Below, in pieces: positions 54,246-61,936 of a DNA stretch of 64,000 nt (positions within the stretch are counted from its first letter, which is position 1; every line of letters starts with the position of its first letter). The DNA is taken from the NCBI RefSeq assembly GCF_026627445.1, contig NZ_JAPNLJ010000011.1, positions 150,626 to 214,625 of the forward strand, given 5' to 3'. The position numbers were made by a program, and so were the translations under genes. Below the pieces are notes generated by a model that did not search any database, had not been told where the DNA came from, and saw nothing but the letters and a program-made list of their open reading frames with translations. Source of the DNA: Streptomyces sp. H27-H1 (lineage in GTDB: Bacteria > Actinomycetota > Actinomycetes > Streptomycetales > Streptomycetaceae).

Positions 54246-55079
54246 GTGCCCAAGCCTCCTCCCGCCGCCCCCGCCCCGCTCCCCGTGCTGCAAGCCGACT
54301 GCGCCAACTGCTTCGCGCTCTGCTGCGTCGCCCTGCCCTTCGCGAAGTCCGCCGACTTCGCCGTGAACAAGCCGGCCGGCACCCCCTGCAAGAACCTCCG
54401 GCAGGACTTCCGCTGCGGCATCCACACCGGCCTGCGCGACAAGGGTTTCCAGGGCTGCACCGTCTTCGACTGCTTCGGCGCCGGCCAGCAGGTCTCCCAG
54501 GTCACCTTCGGCGGCCGCGACTGGCGCGCCCATCCCGCCGCGGCCGGCACGATGTTCACGGTCTTCCCGGTCATGCGGAACCTGCACGAGCTGCTCTTCT
54601 ACCTCACCGAGGCCCTCACCCGACCCGCCGCGCGCCCCCTCCAGGCGGACCTGCGCGCAGCCCTGGCCGACACCACCCAATGGACCGCGGCGACCCCTGA
54701 AACCCTCGCCGAGTTCGACATCACCCCCCTGCGCCAGGAGGTGAACACCCTGCTCCTCAAGACCAGCGAACTCGTACGGGCCGAGGTGGCGGGCCGCAAG
54801 AAGAACCACCGCGGCGCCGACCTGATGGGAGCCCGCCTCCCCGCCGCGGACCTGCGCGGCGCCAACCTCCGCGGCGCCTACCTGATCGCCGCCGACCTCA
54901 GCGGCGCAGACCTGCGCACGGCCGACCTGATCGGCGCGGACTTCCGCGACACCGACCTGCGGGGCGCCGACCTGCGGGGCGCCCTCTTCCTCACGCAGCC
55001 CCAGCTGAACGCGGCCCGGGGCAACGCCGAGACCCGCATCCCGGCTTCCCTCACCCGCCCCGCGCACTGGCTCCCGTAG
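54246..55079 (+). CDS. Pentapeptide-repeat protein with an N-terminal Cys cluster
   Basis: The 277-residue protein has an N-terminal cysteine-rich region (ADCANCFALCCVALPF, then CKNL, CGIH and CTVFDC), which looks like a metal-binding module. The C-terminal third has about fourteen A(D/N)LxX pentapeptide repeats (residues 190-258), forming a right-handed beta helix. The combination is typical of an actinobacterial group of unknown role. GTG 54246 is the start. It is divergent from the LysE gene. Confidence 0.85.
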   Translation: MPKPPPAAPAPLPVLQADCANCFALCCVALPFAKSADFAVNKPAGTPCKNLRQDFRCGIHTGLRDKGFQGCTVFDCFGAGQQVSQVTFGGRDWRAHPAAAGTMFTVFPVMRNLHELLFYLTEALTRPAARPLQADLRAALADTTQWTAATPETLAEFDITPLRQEVNTLLLKTSELVRAEVAGRKKNHRGADLMGARLPAADLRGANLRGAYLIAADLSGADLRTADLIGADFRDTDLRGADLRGALFLTQPQLNAARGNAETRIPASLTRPAHWLP

Positions 55080-55251
55080 GGGCAGCTCCGCCCCCCGCAC
55101 TCACCGGACGGCGCACACCGGACACTCGTGCGCCCCTGGCGCATCCACACGCTCCCCACCCGACGTGACCACGAGCGACTGAGCCAATACGGTGAGCCAC
55201 GCAACCGGAAGATGATCGTCATCCGACGGGCCCACTGGAGGTTCTCCCACC

Positions 55252-55539
55252 ATGCGACGACTGACCAAGACCCTCGGCACCCTCGCGGCCGCCGCCACCC
55301 TCGCCCTCGGCCTCGGCGGCTCCGCGTACGCGTCCTCGGGCGAACTGGTCGTCAACGGCTACCCGATCCACGAACCGTCCGGCTGCATCCTGCACAACGG
55401 CCCCGCCGCGGTCTCCAACCACACCGACGGCCCCGTCTTCATCACCAGCGGCCGCTGGTGCACGGGAGCGATCATCGGCGTCATCCACTCCGGCGAGACC
55501 CGCTTCGCCCCGTTCACCTCGAACATCCTCGTCCCGTAA
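55252..55539 (+). CDS. Small secreted protein with two Cys
   Basis: The 95-residue protein has a signal peptide (residues 1-27, cut after AYA) and a mature domain of 68 residues with two Cys (PSGCILHNG and GRWCTGAIIG) that may form a disulfide. A GGAGG site lies nine bases before ATG 55252. No family is recognised. It stands alone, divergent from none, upstream of the decayed collagen-like gene. Confidence 0.8.
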   Translation: MRRLTKTLGTLAAAATLALGLGGSAYASSGELVVNGYPIHEPSGCILHNGPAAVSNHTDGPVFITSGRWCTGAIIGVIHSGETRFAPFTSNILVP

Positions 55540-55608
55540 CTCCGGACACCCCGCGAGTGCCGTGCCCGGCTCGTGCCCCGGGCACGGCACTCGCGGGGAA
55601 GCCGGCCG

Positions 55609-56098
55609 TCAGGGCTTGACGACGGCCTGCCGGCCGAGCGGGCAAGTGACGCTCATGGCCGAGTAGTCGCAGAAGATCTCGGAAACATCCCCGCCCGGCG
55701 TCAGCACCTCACGTACGCCCGCCGCCCGGTACAGGTGACGGACACCCCGCAAGCATCCCTCGGGAAACCGGGATTCGCCGGCGTGGTGAGGTCCTTCCAG
55801 ACGTACGCGCCGACCGTCGCCCCCTTCACGGTCCGCCGCCCGATGTACGCCCTGCCCCGGCTCAACGCGACACTGAGCTCCTGATCGCCCTGCGCCTTCA
55901 CCGAGTCCATGTCCACGCACGGACCGGTCGACCCCCGGCCACCCTTCGGCCCGCGATCCCCCTTCGGCCCTCCGGCCGGCCGAGCACCCCGCCGCCCCAA
56001 CCTGCCGCGAGCCCCCATCCGCCACCACTCCCCGCGCCTCCGTACCGAACCACGTGGAGCATCACCCGCAACCCCCGCTCCCGACTGGGCCGACTGAC
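55609..56098 (-). pseudogene. Frameshifted collagen-like secreted protein gene
   Basis: The minus strand contains, in different frames, an SRERGLRVMLHVVRYGGAG start (about 56098), Gly-x-y repeats (GPKGDRGPKGGRGSTGPC), a domain VDMDSVKAQGDQELSVALSR with TVKGATVGAYVWKD, and a C-terminal part TPGGDVSEIFCDYSAMSVTC ending in LGRQAVVKP. At 55701-55712 the frame is lost and a TGA appears, and the N-terminal part is also out of frame. A one-base deletion near 55705 would explain the 3' shift. It is probably inactive; sequencing error is the alternative. Confidence 0.65.
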
Positions 56099-56425
56099 GG
56101 AATGTCGGAAAACATCATCGGTATGGTCGAACGAACCACGGCCCGTTGAGCCAAACGGCGCCCCCGCGACGACCACCCAGCCCACCGAGACGGCAATCAT
56201 TGCCTGCGGTCACCCCTCGTGATACACAGAGTGACCATACGTTCTTTCCCCCACACGCCGCCCGACCCCAGGTCAGGACATACGGACGGCACCTGATGCG
56301 ACAGATCGGGTAAAGAGAGCAGTCAAGTCGACATCCGACGGCGATTTCATCAGGGAAGATAGAGCGTGACCCCTGCCGTCCGGGCATGGGCTACCGGAAC
56401 TACCCATACAGGGGCGGTGAGTTAC

Positions 56426-56734
56426 ATGATCCTGGCAGCCGAAAAGGGCGACATCACCACCATCATCGGCGGAATCGCCCCGAACTGGGGCCCGTTCGGC
56501 AGTCTCGGCAACGAAGCGAAGATCATGATCGAAGTGGTCATGGCCGTCGCGATCCTGCTCTGCCTGGGCATCGCCATCTGGGGCGCCGCCAAGCAGCGCA
56601 TCGGTGCGACCGCACTGCGCGACACCTTCAGCGCGGAACAGGGCAAGGGCCTCATCGTGGCCGGCCTGACGGGCGTCTTCATCATCGGCTCCCTCGGCAC
56701 CCTCTTCACGATCGTCTACGGAATGGCCGTCTAG
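56426..56734 (+). CDS. Small two-helix membrane protein, first gene of the T4SS-like cluster
   Basis: The 102-residue protein has a short polar start (MILAAEKGD) and two hydrophobic segments (about residues 34-56 and 79-100). This resembles pilin-like VirB2/TrbC subunits, but homology is not proven. The ORF opens at GTG 56366, but ATG 56426 with a GGTGAG site is preferred. It is followed by a VirB8-like gene. From memory the S. coelicolor cluster cmdABCDEF (SCO4126-4131) has this order, so this would correspond to cmdF. The 396 bp before it contain no gene except the decayed collagen-like gene. Confidence 0.75.
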   Translation: MILAAEKGDITTIIGGIAPNWGPFGSLGNEAKIMIEVVMAVAILLCLGIAIWGAAKQRIGATALRDTFSAEQGKGLIVAGLTGVFIIGSLGTLFTIVYGMAV

Positions 56735-56819
56735 CCAGAGCCCTGATGAGGACTCACCACGCCGCGCCTGCGCGGATACCAGCGCTACCGTCGTACGACG
56801 CGGAGGGGGCGAACACCGA

Positions 56820-57641
56820 ATGAGCACCGACGACCAGTACGGTCGCAGCGAGGTCGGCGGCACCGGCCAGACCCGTACCCGCTTCCCGGAATCCGCCACC
56901 GACCCGTACGGCGCCCCCCGCCGCACCCCACGCCCCTCACGCGGCCTGGTCGCGGTGGTCGGCGTAGTGGTCCTCCTCATCGCAGCCATCGCCTTCGCGA
57001 ACCAGTCCCGTACCCCCCAGGACCCCGCCAACCAGGACAAGCCCCCGGCCGCCAATCCCACGGCCGCGACGGGGGTCCCCCCGGTGGGGAACAAATCGTC
57101 CGGGGTTCCTTCCGGTTTCCCGCAGGATCAGCAGGGCGCCCAGTCGGCAGCGTCGAACTACGCCGTGGCACTGGGTTCTGATGGCATGTTCAACACCGCG
57201 CGCAGACACGCGATCATCGATGCCGTCGCGGACGCCGGCACCCGCACGAAACTCCAGAGCGGTTTCGACGCAGACTACTCCGCCGGCCTGCTCTCCCAGA
57301 TCGGTCTGACCAAAGACGGTCTCGCGCCAACGGGATCCACGTTCGTCAACCGGACCGTGGCGGCCGGCACCAAGGTCACCAACTTCTCCGCGGGGACCGC
57401 CTCGGTCGACGTCTGGTGCATCGGCTTGTTCGGCCTGACCGGCGAGAAGTCCACCCGCCCCGTGACCAGTGGCTGGTTCACCATCTCCCTGACCCTCAAG
57501 TGGGACGGGTCTGACTGGAAGGTCCTCGAAACCGCCCAGAAGGACGGCCCCACCCCGGTCACGGGGGACGACCCGGTATCCACCTCCGACGAGATCGGCC
57601 GCGCCGTCACCGAATTCGGAGGCTTCACCTATGCCCGGTAG
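56820..57641 (+). CDS. Membrane-anchored VirB8-like protein of the T4SS-like cluster
   Basis: The 273-residue protein has a polar Pro-rich N-terminus, one membrane helix (residues 40-62, GLVAVVGVVVLLIAAIAFAN) and an extracellular domain of about 165 residues after a Pro/Asn-rich linker. The NTF2-like layout, anchored by one helix, is that of VirB8/TcpC. It overlaps the next gene by 11 bp. In the tentative S. coelicolor mapping it corresponds to cmdE. The function is inferred from position and architecture. Confidence 0.78.
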   Translation: MSTDDQYGRSEVGGTGQTRTRFPESATDPYGAPRRTPRPSRGLVAVVGVVVLLIAAIAFANQSRTPQDPANQDKPPAANPTAATGVPPVGNKSSGVPSGFPQDQQGAQSAASNYAVALGSDGMFNTARRHAIIDAVADAGTRTKLQSGFDADYSAGLLSQIGLTKDGLAPTGSTFVNRTVAAGTKVTNFSAGTASVDVWCIGLFGLTGEKSTRPVTSGWFTISLTLKWDGSDWKVLETAQKDGPTPVTGDDPVSTSDEIGRAVTEFGGFTYAR

Positions 57642-58935
57642 CCGCAAGCTCTCGTTCCGCGGCGTCGGTGCCACGGCAGCAGCCGTCCAGGCCGCCGTCA
57701 TCCTCCTCGCCGCGCGCGCGACGGCCGCGCCGTCACCGCCAGCCGCCCCGTTGCCGAGTCCGAGCACCGATCCCTGCGGCTTGATCGCCGGCCCGGCCAA
57801 GGAGTACTGCGAACGCGGCGGCAACTCCGCCCCCGGCTCAGGCCTGGCCCCCAGCGACCCCGCAGACGCCCTGAACCCCCTCGCCTCCCTGGCCAAGGGC
57901 TGCGCCGACGCCGCAGCCTGGATCGTCGGCGAACTCAGCAAGGCGGTGAACGGCACCGCCAACGTCGACTTCACCAACGGCGCCTTCCTCAAGCAGTACG
58001 CCATCGTCTTCGCCGCCTCCACCATCCTCACGCTCGTCCTCTGGCTCTTCGCCGTCGCCAAACGAGCCATCCGGGGCGTCCCCTTCACCACCGCCATGTC
58101 CGAAGCCATCGGCTTCCTCTGGCTCACCGTCCTCGCCTCCGCCTTCACCCCCCTCATCCTCTACACCGTCGTCTCCGCCACTGACGGCGTCACCGAGGTC
58201 ATCGCCTCCGCCACCGGCGGCCAGACCGACGTGTTCTTCGGCTCCTTCGTCGAGGCCCTCAAAAAGGGCGACGACATCGGCGGCGGCCCGATCATGCTGA
58301 TCGTCGTCGCCCTCGTCACCGTCCTCGCCGCCGGCATCCTCTGCCTCGAGCTCGTGATCCGCGCCGCACTCCTCTATGTCGGCGCCCTGCTCGGCACCGT
58401 CGTCTACGCCGGCCTCGTGGACCGCAACCTCTGGGGCCACGTCCGCCGCTGGGCGGGCATCATGATCGCCGTCATCCTCGTGAAGCCGGTCATCGTCATC
58501 GTCCTCGGCCTCGCCGGAGCCCTCGCGGGCGAAAAGGGACCGAACGCCTTCTCCGCCGTCGTCTCCGGCCTTTCCATCATCCTCCTGGCGATCTTCGCCT
58601 CGGCGATGATCTACCGCTTCGTACCCGGCTTCGGCGACGAGATCGCCTCCGCCCGCACCAACCGCAGCAAGGCCACCGACGGCGCCCAGGCAGCCGCCGT
58701 CATCAGCTCCCCGGCCTCCCTCGTCTCCCAGGGCATCAAGACCCACAGCAGCCGCGGCGGCGGAAACAGCGGCAGCGGCGCCCACCGCGCAGGCGGCGGC
58801 AACCAGATCTCCGGAGGCGTGGCCGCACACAGCAGCCGCGGCTCCGGCGGCGGAAGCGGCGGGACCGGCCCCACCGCCGCACCCCCGCCCCGTACGGGCT
58901 CCAGCACGAGGAACACAGGAGGTGACGGGCGGTGA
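57631..58935 (+). CDS. Polytopic VirB6/TrbL-like membrane protein of the T4SS-like cluster
   Basis: The 434-residue protein has a signal-like start (residues 10-33), a Cys-containing segment (TDPCGLIAG, YCERGGN), then about six membrane helices between residues 120 and 330. A Ser/Gly-rich C-terminal tail of about 100 residues follows (HSSRGGGNSGSGAHRAGGGN). Such a layout fits the VirB6/TrbL channel component. ATG 57631 overlaps the previous gene by 11 bp and has a GGAGG site. Tentative S. coelicolor name: cmdD. Confidence 0.78.
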   Translation: MPGSRKLSFRGVGATAAAVQAAVILLAARATAAPSPPAAPLPSPSTDPCGLIAGPAKEYCERGGNSAPGSGLAPSDPADALNPLASLAKGCADAAAWIVGELSKAVNGTANVDFTNGAFLKQYAIVFAASTILTLVLWLFAVAKRAIRGVPFTTAMSEAIGFLWLTVLASAFTPLILYTVVSATDGVTEVIASATGGQTDVFFGSFVEALKKGDDIGGGPIMLIVVALVTVLAAGILCLELVIRAALLYVGALLGTVVYAGLVDRNLWGHVRRWAGIMIAVILVKPVIVIVLGLAGALAGEKGPNAFSAVVSGLSIILLAIFASAMIYRFVPGFGDEIASARTNRSKATDGAQAAAVISSPASLVSQGIKTHSSRGGGNSGSGAHRAGGGNQISGGVAAHSSRGSGGGSGGTGPTAAPPPRTGSSTRNTGGDGR

Positions 58936-60494
58936 CGACCCAGTCGCACCAGCTCCACCCGGTCACGCCCCGCCGCACGTATCTCATCGGCCGGGCCCGG
59001 CCGAACGCGATCGTCGGCAAGAACCGCGAGACCGGCGAGATCGCCCTGATCATCGTCGGCGCGTTCCTCGGCATGATGAGCGGACTGCTCGTCCCCAGCC
59101 TCACCCTGCGCATCGTCTCCCTCGCGGGCTTCCCGATGCTGGCCCTCACCGCCGTCTACGTCCCCTACCGCGGCCGCACCTTCTACCGCTGGTTCGAGAT
59201 CAACCGCAGCTACAAGCGCACCCTGCGCCGCGGCACGACGTTCCGCTCCAGCGCCATGGAAGCCGGCATCCGCGCCGGCGACGGCCGCGAGGTGGAGGTC
59301 GGTCCGCCCCCCGGCATCGGCCGCATCAACTGGCTCGCCGCGCCCTTCGGCCCCGACGAGATCGCCGTCCTGCTCCACGCGGACCGCAGAACCGTCACCG
59401 CCGCCATCGAGATCGAGGGGCCCGGCGTGGGCCTGCGCGACAGCGAGGACCAAGAGGCCCTCGTCGACCGCTTCGGCACCCTCCTCAAGCACGTGGCCAA
59501 CGGCGACGGCTTCGTCACCCGCCTGCAGATGCTCGTCCGTACCCTCCCGGCCGATCCGGAGGCCCACGACAAGGACGTGGCCGCCCGCGGCGACACCCAC
59601 GCCCCGATCTGGCTCCGCGATTCGTACGACCAGCTCCAGTCGATGGTGTCGACCTCCTCCGAACAGCACCGCGCGTACCTCGTCGCCTGCATCCACTTCA
59701 CCCGCGACCTCGCCGCCGAGGCCCACACCATCGCCCGCGCGGCCACCCCGTACAAGGGCCGCAAGGTCGACCGCGACGCCGGACTGGCCATCGTCATGGC
59801 CCGCGAGCTCACCGACATCTGCGCCCGCCTCGCCGAGGCCGACATCCGCGTCCGCCAGCCACTGGGCCAGGGCCGCCTCGCCTCCCTCGTGCACTCCATG
59901 TACGACCCCGACCACCCCATCGACCACATCCAGGCCATGACCAAGCGCAACGCCTGGCCCGCCGAACTGGACGCCGTCGAACCGACCTACCTCCAGGCCA
60001 AGACCCGCGAGTCCTCCACCCGCGCCCCCTGGTGCCACGCCACCGCCTGGGTGAAGGAATGGCCGATGACCCCGGTCGGCGTGAACTTCCTCGCCCCGCT
60101 CCTCGTCCACACCCCCGACGTCATCCGCACGGTCGCCGTCACCATGGACCTGGAACCCACCGAGATCGCCATCGAGCGCATGCTCACCGAGAAGACGAAC
60201 GACGAGGCCGACGCCAGCCGCGCCGCCAAGATGAACCGCACCGTCGACCCCCGCGACATCGCCGCACACGGCCGGCTCGACCAGCGGGGTGAAGACCTCG
60301 CTAGCGGTGCGGCCGGAGTCAACCTGGTCGGGTACATCACGGTGTCCTCGCGTTCACCCGAAGCCCTCGCCCGCGACAAGCGCACCATCCGCGCCGCGGC
60401 GGGCAAGTCCTACCTGAAGATCGAGTGGTGCGACCGCGAGCACCACCGCGCCTTCGTCAACACCCTGCCGTTCGCCACCGGCATCCGACGCTAG
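58932..60494 (+). CDS. PrgI/SCO6880-like VirB4 N-terminal protein
   Basis: The 520-residue protein starts with a PrgI-like pair of membrane helices (residues 40-78) and continues as the N-terminal half of VirB4 (NWLAAPFGPDEIAVLLHADR, DEADASRAAKMNRTVDPRD). No Walker motif is present; the ATPase half is encoded by the next gene. GTG 58932 follows a perfect AGGAGGTGA site and overlaps the previous stop (GTGA). This split VirB4 is characteristic of actinobacterial T4SS-like clusters. Tentative S. coelicolor name: cmdC. Confidence 0.85.
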   Translation: MTTQSHQLHPVTPRRTYLIGRARPNAIVGKNRETGEIALIIVGAFLGMMSGLLVPSLTLRIVSLAGFPMLALTAVYVPYRGRTFYRWFEINRSYKRTLRRGTTFRSSAMEAGIRAGDGREVEVGPPPGIGRINWLAAPFGPDEIAVLLHADRRTVTAAIEIEGPGVGLRDSEDQEALVDRFGTLLKHVANGDGFVTRLQMLVRTLPADPEAHDKDVAARGDTHAPIWLRDSYDQLQSMVSTSSEQHRAYLVACIHFTRDLAAEAHTIARAATPYKGRKVDRDAGLAIVMARELTDICARLAEADIRVRQPLGQGRLASLVHSMYDPDHPIDHIQAMTKRNAWPAELDAVEPTYLQAKTRESSTRAPWCHATAWVKEWPMTPVGVNFLAPLLVHTPDVIRTVAVTMDLEPTEIAIERMLTEKTNDEADASRAAKMNRTVDPRDIAAHGRLDQRGEDLASGAAGVNLVGYITVSSRSPEALARDKRTIRAAAGKSYLKIEWCDREHHRAFVNTLPFATGIRR

Positions 60495-60513
60495 CTGGAG
60501 GGAATGGCCGCCC

Positions 60514-61935
60514 ATGCGAGATCCCATGTCCGCCCTGACGGACACCTTCACCAGCTTCCTGTTCGGCAAGGTCGAAACCACCAGACTCCCCGTCCGCACG
60601 TCCACCGGCCAGGCGCAGGCCGTCTACCTCCCCACGGCCGCCCCCGGACTCGGCGACTCCGGCGTCATCATCGGCCGTGAGGTCTACAGCGGCAAGGGCT
60701 ACATCTACGACCCCTTCCAGCTGTACGGCCAGCAACTCCCGGCCCCCCACTGGCTGGTCCTGGGCGAATCCGGCAACGGCAAATCCGCCCTGGAGAAGAC
60801 GTACGTCCTGCGCCAGCTCCGCTTCCGGGACCGCCAGGTCGTCGTACTCGACGCCCAGGGCGAGGACGGCGTCGGCGAGTGGAACCTCATCGCCCAGCAG
60901 CTGGGAATAACCCCCATCCGCCTGGATCCGATCGCCGCCAACGACGACGGGATCCGACTCAACCCCCTCGACCCGGCGATCACCGCGACCGGTCAGCTCG
61001 CGCTGCTCCGGACCATCATCGAAGTCGCCATGGGCCACGGCCTGGACGAGCGCTCGGGCTTCGCCCTGAAGGTCGCCCACGCCTACGTGGTGGACACGAT
61101 CCGCGACCGCCAGCCGGTCCTGATGGACATCGTGGAACAACTGCGCCATCCGGAACCGGAATCGGCGCTGTCCATGAACGTGGCCACGGACGACGTCCGG
61201 GCCTGGGGCCTCGACGTCGCGCTCGTCATCGACCGCCTCGTCGACGGTGACCTGCGCGGCATGTTCGACGGCCCGACGACCGTCGGCATCGACCTCGACG
61301 CCCCCCTGATCGTCTTCGACCTCTCCCACATCGACCGCAACTCCATCGCCATGCCGATCCTGATGGCGATCGTCGGCGTGTGGCTGGAACACACCTGGAT
61401 CCGCCCGGACCGCAAGAAGCGCATCTTCCTCGTCGAAGAGGCCTGGCACATCATCAACAGCCCCTTCGTGGCCCAGCTGTTCCAACGCCTCCTGAAGTTC
61501 GGCCGGCGCCTCGGCCTGTCCTTCGTCGCGGTCGTCCACCACCTCTCGGACGTGGTCGACGGCGCCGCTGCCCGCGAGGCGGCGGCGATCCTGAAAATGG
61601 CCTCGACCCGCACGATCTACGCCCAGAAGGCAGACGAGGCCCGCGCCACGGGCCGGGTCCTCGGCCTACCCCGCTGGGCGGTGGAAATCATCCCGACGCT
61701 GACCCCGGGCATCGCGGTCTGGGACGTGAACGGCAATGTCCAGGTGGTCAAACACCTGATCACCGAAGCCGAGCGCCCCCTCGTCTTCACGGACCGCGCC
61801 ATGACCGAGTCCTCGGCCCAGCACCGGCTGCCCGACGACCTCCTCGCCGCGGAACTGGAAGCGGAGGAACGCGCTCTCCTGATGGAACGCCACCGCAACG
61901 CCGGCGGCGCCGGCTCGGCCACCACGGTGGCCTGA
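60514..61935 (+). CDS. VirB4/TraG-type secretion ATPase
   Basis: The 473-residue ATPase has Walker A GESGNGKSALEK near residue 90, a Walker B-like LIVFDLSHID, and a second acidic strand RIFLVEEAWHIINSPF, which with the arginine finger region (TRTIYAQKADEARATGR) matches VirB4/TraC. It powers transport through a type IV-like channel, and it may bind DNA or a protein. The upstream gene encodes the missing N-terminal half. ATG 60514 is used; a second ATG four codons on is possible. Tentative S. coelicolor name: cmdB. Confidence 0.92.
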   Translation: MRDPMSALTDTFTSFLFGKVETTRLPVRTSTGQAQAVYLPTAAPGLGDSGVIIGREVYSGKGYIYDPFQLYGQQLPAPHWLVLGESGNGKSALEKTYVLRQLRFRDRQVVVLDAQGEDGVGEWNLIAQQLGITPIRLDPIAANDDGIRLNPLDPAITATGQLALLRTIIEVAMGHGLDERSGFALKVAHAYVVDTIRDRQPVLMDIVEQLRHPEPESALSMNVATDDVRAWGLDVALVIDRLVDGDLRGMFDGPTTVGIDLDAPLIVFDLSHIDRNSIAMPILMAIVGVWLEHTWIRPDRKKRIFLVEEAWHIINSPFVAQLFQRLLKFGRRLGLSFVAVVHHLSDVVDGAAAREAAAILKMASTRTIYAQKADEARATGRVLGLPRWAVEIIPTLTPGIAVWDVNGNVQVVKHLITEAERPLVFTDRAMTESSAQHRLPDDLLAAELEAEERALLMERHRNAGGAGSATTVA

Positions 61936-61936
61936 C

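Noticed and set aside
56280..56365. A WhiG-like promoter before the T4SS-like cluster
   Set aside because: TCAA and GGCGAT stand near a fitting distance, but neither box matches the TAAA and GCCGATAA consensus well enough.
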